DNA from: CF-96 sp028287605
GTDB taxonomy: Bacteria; Chloroflexota; Dormibacteria; Aeolococcales; Aeolococcaceae
Length of the DNA stretch: 7,401 bases
Assembly: GCA_034666465.1 (NCBI GenBank)
Contig: JAXDLT010000410.1
Location: forward strand, 1 to 7,401
Direction: 5' to 3'
The notes below the pieces were generated by a model that did not search any database, was not told the origin of the DNA, and saw only the letters and a program-made list of their open reading frames with translations. Both the position numbers and the translations under genes were made by a program. This document shows, piece after piece, positions 1 through 5,153 of this stretch; the first letter of the stretch is position 1, and each line of letters opens with the position of its first letter.

Positions 1-338
1 CTCCCCGCCGCGACCAGCGGTTTTCCAGTTCCTGCCAGGGCCTCGCCATACGCGAGCATGACCGGGAGCTCCGCAGCGGCTACGGCGTCGATCCCGCCAG
101 ACGGAAGCAGGTCTTGCCTGTGCGCGACGTGGATGACGCCGTCGGAGTCCGCGGCCGCCTCCTTGAGCCCGTCGAGATCCTCGAGGTCGCCGCGACGCAC
201 CTTCGCGCCGAGCGCGGACACCGCCGCCGCGGCCGTGTCCGACCGGGCCAGGCCGGTGACCTCGTGCCCGGCGGCGATGAGCTCGGGGATGATGTACGAA
301 CCGGAATGGCCGGTCCCACCAGTGACGAAAACGCGCAT
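1..338 (-). CDS. Atypical SDR / NAD(P)-dependent epimerase-dehydratase family protein, N-terminal part
   Basis: The first 112 residues of a Rossmann-fold oxidoreductase are visible; the gene runs off the left edge. It opens MRVFVTGGTGHSGS, the glycine-rich GxxGxxG dinucleotide site directly after strand beta-1. ARSD follows beta-2, where an Arg commonly favours NADP(H). A DSDGVIH segment near residues 75-81 matches the beta-4 region of NmrA/epimerase-like atypical SDRs. The ATG at 338 is preceded by AAGGA with a 7-base spacer, which supports this start. The gene lies 96 bases downstream of the F420-reductase-like gene on the same strand, so it probably shares the MarR-controlled transcript. 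It is a paralogue of the broken gene at 6102-7036, with matching layout (VFVTG.TG, GLARSD, SDGVIH). Substrate and exact reaction cannot be inferred. The family call is firm. Confidence 0.85.
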   Translation of the reverse strand, partial: MRVFVTGGTGHSGSYIIPELIAAGHEVTGLARSDTAAAAVSALGAKVRRGDLEDLDGLKEAAADSDGVIHVAHRQDLLPSGGIDAVAAAELPVMLAYGEALAGTGKPLVAAG

Positions 339-374
339 ACTACTGTCCTTGTGAGGGTAGGTGGAGGGGCTGTT

Positions 375-417
375 CTTCTCGTGCCGTAGATCGACTGGCG
401 TGATGTGGCGCGAGAAG
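375..417. repeat. Imperfectly spaced inverted repeat between two same-strand genes
   Basis: CTTCTCG at 375-381 is the exact reverse complement of CGAGAAG at 411-417, with a 29-base loop. It lies in the 96-base gap between the F420-reductase-like gene and the downstream epimerase gene. It could be a weak RNA stem in the intercistronic leader or an operator, or it could be chance, since the arms are short and the loop is long. Confidence 0.2.
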
Positions 418-434
418 TGGTGGTGCGGGTGCGC

Positions 435-1070
435 TCAGCTGAGAATGCTGACGCCGAGGAAGAAATTGGTGTGCTTGACGGAGTGGGCGACAAGGCCCAA
501 CTGCAGCAGGGCGACGTTCTCCAGTGTCCGCGCCATTGGCAGCTGCCCAATGTCCATCGGGCGCAGTCCCAGGGTCTCGATGAACGCTGACACGCGTGTC
601 TTTGCCTGCGCGTCGTCGCCGGCGATGAACACGTCCAATAGGCGACCCTCGGCTGGGCTGGCCGCCAGAACATTGGAGAACAGGGTGTTGAACGCCTTGA
701 CGACATGCGCGCCGGCGGGGGCGGCCTTGGCGATCTCCTGCGCGCCGGAACGGCCGTCGGGAGTGACAAAGCCCTTGAAATCGGGGGAAATGGGGTTGGT
801 GATGTCGATGATGACCTTGCCGTGTAGTGCGTCCCCGTACTCCCTAACCACCGTCGCGGCGCTGGCGTACGGCACGGCGAGGATGACGATGTCGCCGGCC
901 AGCGCGCTGCCGATCGTTCCCGCTGTGCTGCCGCCGCCGAGCTCACTGGCCAGCGCGGCGGCTCTGGCCTCGTCACGGCCGATGACCTGGACGGTGTTGC
1001 CGCCGGCGAGCGCGCGACTGCCCAGGATGCGGGCCATGGTTCCCAGTCCGATGATGCTGATGCTGCTCAC
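435..1070 (-). CDS. NADPH-dependent F420 reductase-like NAD(P)-binding protein
   Basis: This is a 211-residue protein of the F420-dependent NADP reductase / NAD(P)-binding family. The N-terminal Rossmann motif is ISIIGLGTMA (residues 4-13), followed by VIGRD (29-33) after beta-2. Family signatures DITNP (89-93) and VKAFNT (124-129) are present, and the length is normal for the family. Characterised members move hydride between NADP(H) and coenzyme F420, but many homologues have unknown partners, so F420 use is inference. I chose the GTG at 1070, where the Rossmann strand begins. AGGAG lies 10 bases upstream, a slightly long spacing. An upstream in-frame ATG at 1121 would place the protein start upstream of the promoter's likely transcription start, so I rejected it. 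The gene is divergent from marR and its promoter carries both palindromic operators, which makes it the likely primary MarR target. Its product probably acts in the cytoplasm. Confidence 0.88.
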   Translation of the reverse strand: MSSISIIGLGTMARILGSRALAGGNTVQVIGRDEARAAALASELGGGSTAGTIGSALAGDIVILAVPYASAATVVREYGDALHGKVIIDITNPISPDFKGFVTPDGRSGAQEIAKAAPAGAHVVKAFNTLFSNVLAASPAEGRLLDVFIAGDDAQAKTRVSAFIETLGLRPMDIGQLPMARTLENVALLQLGLVAHSVKHTNFFLGVSILS

Positions 1071-1098
1071 GATGTAGCCACTCCTGGTGCAGGCCAGA

Positions 1099-1114
1099 GG
1101 TTGATTCGTCAACC
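1099..1114. promoter_or_regulatory. MarR operator candidate 1 (perfect palindrome)
   Basis: GGTTGATTCGTCAACC has perfect 6-base arms around a 4-base centre. It covers the start of the -10 element and the likely transcription start of the minus-strand promoter. A near-identical copy begins 29 bases further right. The size and symmetry suit a MarR dimer. Confidence 0.75.
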
Positions 1115-1141
1115 TTAGCACCGTCGTGGTTGATGCGTCAA
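1112..1141 (-). promoter_or_regulatory. Sigma-70-type promoter for the F420-reductase-like gene
   Basis: Read on the minus strand, TTGACG (1141 to 1136) and TAAGGT (1117 to 1112) form -35 and -10 elements with an 18-base spacer. The start of transcription would fall near 1105, giving a leader of about 35 bases that contains AGGAG. Operator 2 overlaps the -35 and operator 1 overlaps the -10, the geometry expected for repression by blocking RNA polymerase. The promoter is assigned by motif only. Confidence 0.55.
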
Positions 1142-1143
1142 CC
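1128..1143. promoter_or_regulatory. MarR operator candidate 2 (perfect palindrome)
   Basis: GGTTGATGCGTCAACC has the same arms as operator 1 and differs only at one centre base. It overlaps the -35 of the minus-strand promoter and ends 18 bases before the marR start codon. It could therefore silence both divergent genes and give marR autoregulation. Confidence 0.75.
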
Positions 1144-1149
1144 AGGATG

Positions 1150-1155
1150 TATCAT
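1150..1155 (+). promoter_or_regulatory. -10 element of a probable leaderless marR promoter
   Basis: TATCAT fits the TANNNT pattern and ends six bases before the ATG at 1162, so transcription would begin at or next to the A of the start codon. No good ribosome-binding site precedes that ATG. Leaderless transcripts are common in Actinomycetota. No convincing -35 is visible, and operator 2 occupies that region. Confidence 0.4.
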
Positions 1156-1161
1156 GGGCGC

Positions 1162-1743
1162 ATGCCGACGGAGCCGAGGTGGCTCGACCCCCGCGAAGAC
1201 CGCGCCTGGCGGGCCTTCATGCACGCGCGCCACCGGCTCGCCATGCGTCTCCGCCGGCACCTGCTCCAGGACTCCGGGCTGGACGAGGCCGACTACGAGA
1301 TCCTCGCGGTGCTCGCGGAGCACCCCACGGGCCGGATGACCGCGCAGGAACTGTGCGCCCTGCTGCAGTGGGAGAAGAGCCGGCTCTCCCACCAGGTCCG
1401 GGACATGCAGAAGCAGGGGCTGATCGCCCGCGAATCCAACCCCGCCGATGCCCGCAGCGCCATGATCTGCCTTCTGCCCGCCGGACGCCGCGCCATCGAG
1501 GAGGCAGCGCCCCAGCACGTGCACAACGTCCGCCGACATTTCATCGACCTGCTCACCCCCGCCGAACTCGATACCCTCGCCGCCCTCAACGAACGAGTCC
1601 TGCGCCATCTCGCCGAGGAACCGTTCCCCGAGCAATCCACTCCCGACGAGCCCGCGCCCCGCGCTGAGCGGTTGATCGGACCACGCAACAGGAACCGGCG
1701 AGCCTCTCAGGGGCCGCGCGGCAAGACAGAGTCGGCCGGGTAG
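1162..1743 (+). CDS. MarR-family transcriptional regulator
   Basis: This is a 193-residue winged-helix regulator. The N-terminal dimerisation helix spans about residues 13-37. DEADYEILAVL (41-51) begins the DNA-binding domain, AQELCALLQW (61-70) is the first HTH helix, and KSRLSHQVRDMQKQGLI (72-88) is the recognition helix. The wing carries the NPADARS / LLPAGR segment (93-109), close to the usual MarR DxRxxxxxLT-G pattern. The C-terminus is longer than usual by about 35 Arg/Pro-rich, probably disordered residues. I preferred ATG 1162 over GTG 1126 or ATG 1147, because the earlier starts fall in or beside operator 2 and a TANNNT -10 sits just upstream of 1162. The gene is divergent from the F420-reductase-like gene, its likely target. 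Two cysteines (65 in the HTH, 103 in the wing) could sense thiol stress, but that is speculative. The inducer is unknown. Confidence 0.92.
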   Translation: MPTEPRWLDPREDRAWRAFMHARHRLAMRLRRHLLQDSGLDEADYEILAVLAEHPTGRMTAQELCALLQWEKSRLSHQVRDMQKQGLIARESNPADARSAMICLLPAGRRAIEEAAPQHVHNVRRHFIDLLTPAELDTLAALNERVLRHLAEEPFPEQSTPDEPAPRAERLIGPRNRNRRASQGPRGKTESAG

Positions 1744-1770
1744 TGGCTCGGCTGCGGACTGGCAGCCACT
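1742..1770 (+). terminator. Hairpin overlapping the marR stop codon
   Basis: AGTGGCT (1742-1748) and AGCCACT (1764-1770) are exact complements with a 15-base loop. An alternative inner stem pairs GGCTGC (1750-1755) with GCAGCC (1762-1767). The 5' arm begins inside the TAG stop. There is no T-tract, but actinobacterial terminators often lack one. Confidence 0.4.
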
Positions 1771-1854
1771 CCGCGCCTCGAAGACCTCACCTGTTGGGGC
1801 GGCCCGAGCAAGGCCTAGTCAGTCTGCCGGTCGCGCCATCGAAACCTGCACGCG

Positions 1855-1875
1855 GCCAGGGTACAGGACCCTGGC
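1855..1875. terminator. Strong GC-rich hairpin between convergent genes, candidate bidirectional terminator
   Basis: GCCAGGGT (1855-1862) pairs perfectly with ACCCTGGC (1868-1875) around a 5-base loop. It lies between the plus-strand marR and the minus-strand small gene ending at 1928, where a two-way terminator would be useful. No T-run follows on either side. Confidence 0.5.
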
Positions 1876-1927
1876 TCAGGCGACGGCGCCGCAACCTACC
1901 TTGGCCCGACCGCAATATCGCCACGAC

Positions 1928-2287
1928 TTAGGGAGCCCAGAGGTGGGTCGGGATGGAGGCCCAAATGGCATCCCAGTCACGACCGCGACACCAGAACGTG
2001 AGCCAGCGCGGTCGGCCCCACATGAGCGCCCACGGACCGCGCCGTCTGAGACCACGGACGCGGTGCCGAAGGCAGAAGCGGATGCCCAAAGCGACTGCCT
2101 CAACACGGTCCACTTCATCCCAGGCGAAGGTATAGGTTGGCACGAGGATGCTGAGCCACGAAAGGGACGGTCCCAAACTTGCTCCGCGACCATTCATGGC
2201 GAGCTTGGCGAGCGGTCGGGTAGCGTTTGCACACAGGATCCACCGCCGACCGCACCGCATGCCCCCGACGAAGGTTCGACCGTCCAC
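1928..2287 (-). CDS. Small hypothetical protein, Trp/Arg-rich
   Basis: I do not recognise this protein with certainty. It has 119 residues from a GTG at 2287, preceded by GAGG four bases upstream, or 110 from an ATG at 2260. The C-terminal half looks like folded protein rather than a shadow reading: it has alternating hydrophobic stretches, FAWDEVDRVEAV in the middle, and LTFWCRGRDWDAIWASIP near the end. A WxEVxRVE segment followed by a basic strand and an aromatic strand resembles small PH-like actinobacterial proteins, but that is an impression only. Codons favour G/C in the third position, less strongly than in neighbouring genes. No signal peptide or clear membrane segment is seen. The gene is convergent with marR and follows a transposase remnant. 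It could be a true small gene, a fragment of a larger one, or a chance reading frame. Confidence 0.45.
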   Translation of the reverse strand: MDGRTFVGGMRCGRRWILCANATRPLAKLAMNGRGASLGPSLSWLSILVPTYTFAWDEVDRVEAVALGIRFCLRHRVRGLRRRGPWALMWGRPRWLTFWCRGRDWDAIWASIPTHLWAP

Positions 2288-2394
2288 CAGGCCTCATTCT
2301 CCACGCGGCGCGAGGCACCCGCGCCCCGTCCTGCTCCGGGGAGGCCACCCTGGATCACGCCAAGGTACCGGAACCTTCCTTGACCGGGCTGGGG

Positions 2395-2608
2395 GCGTAA
2401 TGGCAGGCCGACGAGCGGACAGGGATAGTGAGATGACCCGATCGGGGATGACCCGCTCACCCGCCAGCCGTCGCGTGGTCTGCTTGATCACCCGCTCGGC
2501 CCGCTCGACCTCGTGCGCCAATCTCGCCACAAGCCTTGCCGGGGTCGTGGCCGACGTCGGAGACCTCGCGGGGCGGACTCTCCGGCCCTGCCCGCAAACA
2601 GTGCTCAC
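2395..2608 (-). pseudogene. Degenerate transposase fragment (DDE type, possibly ISNCY-like)
   Basis: Only part of a protein is readable. Residues about 26-62 of this frame (HEVERAERVIKQTTRRLAG, then RVISLS) resemble the helix-rich part of ISNCY-type transposases just before their catalytic core, where a conserved SLHDPDARPI-like segment follows. Here that segment is garbled to SLSARRPAI, and reading continues without recognisable homology. A shifted frame gives FRYLGVIQ, which could correspond to the next conserved strand, suggesting a frame break near 2370-2400. No terminal inverted repeats or target duplications were found. It is best read as an old, truncated insertion-sequence remnant. 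The family name is from memory of the pattern and is tentative. Confidence 0.4.
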
Positions 2609-2640
2609 CCACCGGTGGCCCGAGGTCAGCCTGCCAGGTC

Positions 2641-2670
2641 GGCGGGCTGGTCCGCCCCCATTAGCCCGCC
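2641..2670. repeat. GC-rich inverted repeat downstream of tetR
   Basis: GGCGGGCT (2641-2648) is the exact complement of AGCCCGCC (2663-2670), with a 14-base loop. It lies about 90 bases past the tetR stop on the minus strand, so it may terminate the operon. No T-tract is present. The rest of 2609-2756 shows no gene or other signal that I can support. Confidence 0.35.
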
Positions 2671-2756
2671 CCGGCCCCCTCCCTCAACCCGCTCGGGCAC
2701 GAAAGGGCCGACCCACCTCGTGCCATTCTCACCCTGACCTCGGGCCTTCCACGGGC

Positions 2757-3356
2757 TCAGTCGACCGAGTCGATCCAGCGCTCGAGTCGGCGGGCTTCTC
2801 GGGCCAGCTGTTCTGGATCGCCGAAGGTATTGGTCAAGAGGGCCGTTCCCTCGTAGTTTGCGATGAGGTCGAACGCGAGCTCGTGGGCGTCTGTTCGACC
2901 CATCAGACGGAACTGGCCCTCGGCCCACTCGATCGGAATCCGCATGAGACGGGCGACCGCAGGGTCGGGAGGCGTGGCGCGCTTATCCAGTTCCGAGCAG
3001 AGAGTACCGAGGGGGCAGCCATGCCGTGCGACGGTCTCCCCCTGTTGGGCGAACGCAGCGACGAGCGCCTTGAGGCGGGCTTTCGGAGTCCGGTGGCGAC
3101 GCTCCAACGCCGCAGTCATCGCAAGGGTCTCCTGCACGCGAGCCTCGACGACGGCCGCGATGATCTCGTCCTTGGTCTTGAAGTAGTAGTAGACGTTGCC
3201 GGGGGGCACGCCGGCGGCCTGTGCGATCTCGGCCAGCGTCGTCTTCTCGATGCCCTGCTGGTGTAGGAGTTGGCACGCGGCTGCCACCAACCGTTCCCGC
3301 TTGCCAGGGGGTCGCCGGTTTCCGTCACCCCGGCGTTCCGTGGTCGAGTCAGTCAT
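2757..3356 (-). CDS. TetR/AcrR-family transcriptional regulator
   Basis: This is a 199-residue one-component repressor. The N-terminal TetR DNA-binding domain spans about residues 19-65. KRERLVAAACQLL begins helix 1, TTLAEIAQAAGV (39-50) is the first HTH helix and turn, and PPGNVYYYFKTKDEII (51-66) is the recognition helix with the family's YxYFxxK ending. The C-terminal ligand domain contains HGCPLGTLCSEL (112-123), a motif seen in one TetR subgroup, with Cys114 and Cys120. I chose ATG 3356; an in-frame ATG at 3374 adds six residues with no better ribosome site. The gene lies 75 bases downstream of the thioesterase on the same strand, as the last gene of the run. It may also use its own promoter. 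It probably represses this operon and itself; the ligand is unknown, but an acyl-CoA or other substrate of the neighbouring enzymes is plausible. Confidence 0.92.
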   Translation of the reverse strand: MTDSTTERRGDGNRRPPGKRERLVAAACQLLHQQGIEKTTLAEIAQAAGVPPGNVYYYFKTKDEIIAAVVEARVQETLAMTAALERRHRTPKARLKALVAAFAQQGETVARHGCPLGTLCSELDKRATPPDPAVARLMRIPIEWAEGQFRLMGRTDAHELAFDLIANYEGTALLTNTFGDPEQLAREARRLERWIDSVD

Positions 3357-3382
3357 CTCACTAAGAGGATACATGACCGCCG

Positions 3383-3418
3383 CGTAAAGCGTTACGGCAC
3401 CTTCGTAGTCAACGTCAA
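3383..3418 (-). promoter_or_regulatory. Candidate tetR promoter with palindromic operator
   Basis: On the minus strand TTGACG (3418 to 3413) and TAACGC (3394 to 3389) are 18 bases apart; the -10 is imperfect. The inverted repeat CGTAA-AGCG-TTACG (3383-3396) covers the -10, a typical place for a TetR operator. TCAACG is also directly repeated at 3409-3420. This would let tetR be transcribed independently and autoregulated. Confidence 0.4.
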
Positions 3419-3431
3419 CGTGAGCGCCGAC

Positions 3432-4250
3432 TCATCCGAGCGGGACCATCGCCAGCTGTGTGGCCTGTGCCACCAGCCGGCCCTCGCCGTCCCATACGAA
3501 ACAGGCCTCGTCCCCCCGCCGGTCGCGGATCATCTGCGCACGCTGCAGCACGCGGACCGGTCCCGGCACAGGATATGCGCGGACATAGACGGTGAGCTGG
3601 AGAGTGGGCACCCGCCTGCCGGTGAACTCGACGTCGAATGCGGCCGGTGGGAGGGCGTCGACGGCGAAGAGCAGGGATATGGGGTCGAAGGGATCCTTTC
3701 CGGGCAGGGATAGCCAACCGCGCAGCTCGCCCCTGCCCGAGGGGGCGTTGCGGGTGAAGCCCGCTGAGTCGGGATCGAGGCGAACCTCGATCTGCTCCAG
3801 CAGGGCCACCCGTGTGCCGTCGGGCAACCGCGGGATAAGGGGGTCACAGTCCTCGTACGCCCACCCGTGGGGCTGCGGCAGGCCGGCCTCCCAGTAGGGC
3901 CGGCTGTCGTGGCTCAGTTCTCCCGTGATGACCAGCGCCTCTACGCAGCTGCGATCGCCCTGAGAGAGGCGGGCGCGGACCTGGCTGGTCGACCGACCCG
4001 CGCGCAACAGTTCGCACTCCACCGATACAGGGCCAGGTTCTGGTGCGACCAGATAGTGAGCGCTCGCGGCCAGAACGTGTGGCTGGTCGCCCAGGGCGAC
4101 GGCGGAACGTCCGAGCATGGCCAGGAGATAGCCACCATTAGGCCTGCCGCCGATCGCCCAGCTCGGGTCGACCTCGGCGGAATACCTGCCAGGGGTCAGC
4201 GCCTTCAGAGCGGAGACCTCGTCGAATCGACGCCGCCGGTCCACCGTCAC
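3432..4250 (-). CDS. Acyl-CoA thioesterase-like protein (double hotdog, TesB/4HBT_3 type)
   Basis: This 272-residue protein fits the two-hotdog thioesterase family that hydrolyses acyl-CoA to free acid and CoA. The first hotdog carries WAIGGRPNGGYLLAM (31-45), a GG-x-x-GGY pattern typical of the central helix region. The second carries PTLQLTVYVRAY (215-226) and ends with FVWDGEGRLVAQATQLA (251-267), the usual final strands. The length matches the family. The start is the GTG at 4250, which overlaps the stop of the upstream SDR in a GTGA, indicating translational coupling. An upstream ATG at 4328 would run deep into the SDR gene and add 26 residues without family character. The gene sits between an SDR and tetR. 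The operon probably acts on a CoA-linked or lipid-like substrate, but the chain length and pathway are not visible. Confidence 0.87.
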   Translation of the reverse strand: MTVDRRRRFDEVSALKALTPGRYSAEVDPSWAIGGRPNGGYLLAMLGRSAVALGDQPHVLAASAHYLVAPEPGPVSVECELLRAGRSTSQVRARLSQGDRSCVEALVITGELSHDSRPYWEAGLPQPHGWAYEDCDPLIPRLPDGTRVALLEQIEVRLDPDSAGFTRNAPSGRGELRGWLSLPGKDPFDPISLLFAVDALPPAAFDVEFTGRRVPTLQLTVYVRAYPVPGPVRVLQRAQMIRDRRGDEACFVWDGEGRLVAQATQLAMVPLG

Positions 4251-5029
4251 CCAGGGTCCGAAGCAGGACGGCCGGGGACGATCGTGGCTCGATTGGCGTT
4301 GAGCGCCACCAGCGTCTCGGAGACGCACTGCTCGACGCCCATCGGCTTCGTGGGAAGCTTGTCGACGTCGATGCCGAGCTTTTCTAGCGCCGGCGTCGCG
4401 GTCGTTCCTGGCATGAGCACGGTGACGGTGACGCCCTGCTCTGCGAGCTCGATGTGGAGTGCTCGTCCGAGGCTGTGCACGTAGGCTTTCGTCGCCGCGG
4501 GGTTGGCCATAAACGGGACACCATCGGAGGCCGCGAGGGCGGCGCCAACGAGAACGAGCCCGCCCCGCTTGCGGGCTACGAGGCGTTGACCGAAGTGATG
4601 GGAAATGTCGAGGTTGGCGAGCACGTTGACCCGGACCATGGCATGCAGGTGCTCGCGTTCGATCGTGAGGAACTCGCCCCGTGCGAAGTCGCCGGCGTTG
4701 GAGATCACGAGACCGATGTCGAGGTCACTCGTGGCGTTGTCGATCGTGAGGAGAAAGTCCGCCTTCGTGAGGTCAACTTCTATGGATCGATGTTCGACGC
4801 CCCACTGCTCCGCGATCTCGTGGCCCACGGCCTCGAGGTCGGCAAGGCGACGAGAGGCGAGGGCCACGTTGAGGCCGTGGGCCGCGAGCTGACGCACGAA
4901 CTCCCTGCCGATGCCTGACGATGCACCAGTGACGAGCGCCCACGGGCCGAACCGGACAGGGTCGATGAGCTTTAGCTTCTCTGGCGCGTGCGAAGCGGCG
5001 CCGGGATGGGAAAGGCTTGGGTTGGTCAC
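4247..5029 (-). CDS. SDR-family NAD(P)-binding protein with atypical active site
   Basis: This is a 260-residue short-chain dehydrogenase/reductase fold. The cofactor motif TGASSGIG is at 34-41. ASRR (58-61) after beta-2 suggests NADP(H), and ISNAG (109-113) is the usual structural motif. The catalytic segment is unusual. Lys181 of TKAYV is present, but the position four residues before it, normally Tyr of YxxxK, is Pro177 (NPAATK), and the position normally holding Ser is Ala164 (VGAALAA). The protein may therefore not use the standard SDR proton relay. The GTG start at 5029 is fixed by a strong ribosome site, GGAGGAG at 5036-5042 with a 6-base spacer. About 28 residues precede the fold, as in some SDRs. 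The stop overlaps the thioesterase start. A longer reading from 5596 that joins this gene to the upstream SDR arises only from frame breaks in that gene. Confidence 0.88.
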   Translation of the reverse strand: MTNPSLSHPGAASHAPEKLKLIDPVRFGPWALVTGASSGIGREFVRQLAAHGLNVALASRRLADLEAVGHEIAEQWGVEHRSIEVDLTKADFLLTIDNATSDLDIGLVISNAGDFARGEFLTIEREHLHAMVRVNVLANLDISHHFGQRLVARKRGGLVLVGAALAASDGVPFMANPAATKAYVHSLGRALHIELAEQGVTVTVLMPGTTATPALEKLGIDVDKLPTKPMGVEQCVSETLVALNANRATIVPGRPASDPG

Positions 5030-5035
5030 GATGTT

Positions 5036-5042
5036 CTCCTCC
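5036..5042 (-). promoter_or_regulatory. Strong ribosome-binding site deciding the SDR start
   Basis: GGAGGAG on the minus strand lies six bases before the GTG at 5029. It shows that the SDR is a separate protein and not the C-terminal half of a longer fusion. The remaining 5043-5153 between the two SDR genes shows no other feature that I can support. Confidence 0.7.
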
Positions 5043-5153
5043 TTCGACGTTGCCGGACCGCGCCGCACCGACGGGGCCATTCGAGGGTGATCGGGTTTGG
5101 TCAGCTGTCGGCCCGGAAATTGACGACGGGGGCGGCACCGGGCCTGCTCTCGT

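Noticed and set aside
80..976. Long minus-strand open frame of 298 residues
   Set aside because: It is out of frame with two well-supported genes on the same strand, is rich in Arg/Ser/Pro/Thr, and has no domain character; it is a GC-driven shadow frame.
1126..1161. Earlier GTG/ATG starts for MarR
   Set aside because: They would make operator 2 part of, or immediately adjacent to, the coding region and add residues with no MarR character.
1670..1675. GGTTGA at the 3' end of marR
   Set aside because: Only a half-site without the TCAACC partner; expected by chance.
2148..3266. Plus-strand open frame of 372 residues
   Set aside because: It is antisense to tetR and the transposase remnant, and its composition is low-complexity Arg/Pro/Ser/Leu. 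The TetR reading has clear motifs.
4251..4328. Extended thioesterase start at 4328
   Set aside because: The extension lies inside the SDR gene; the GTGA overlap at 4247-4250 is the better start.
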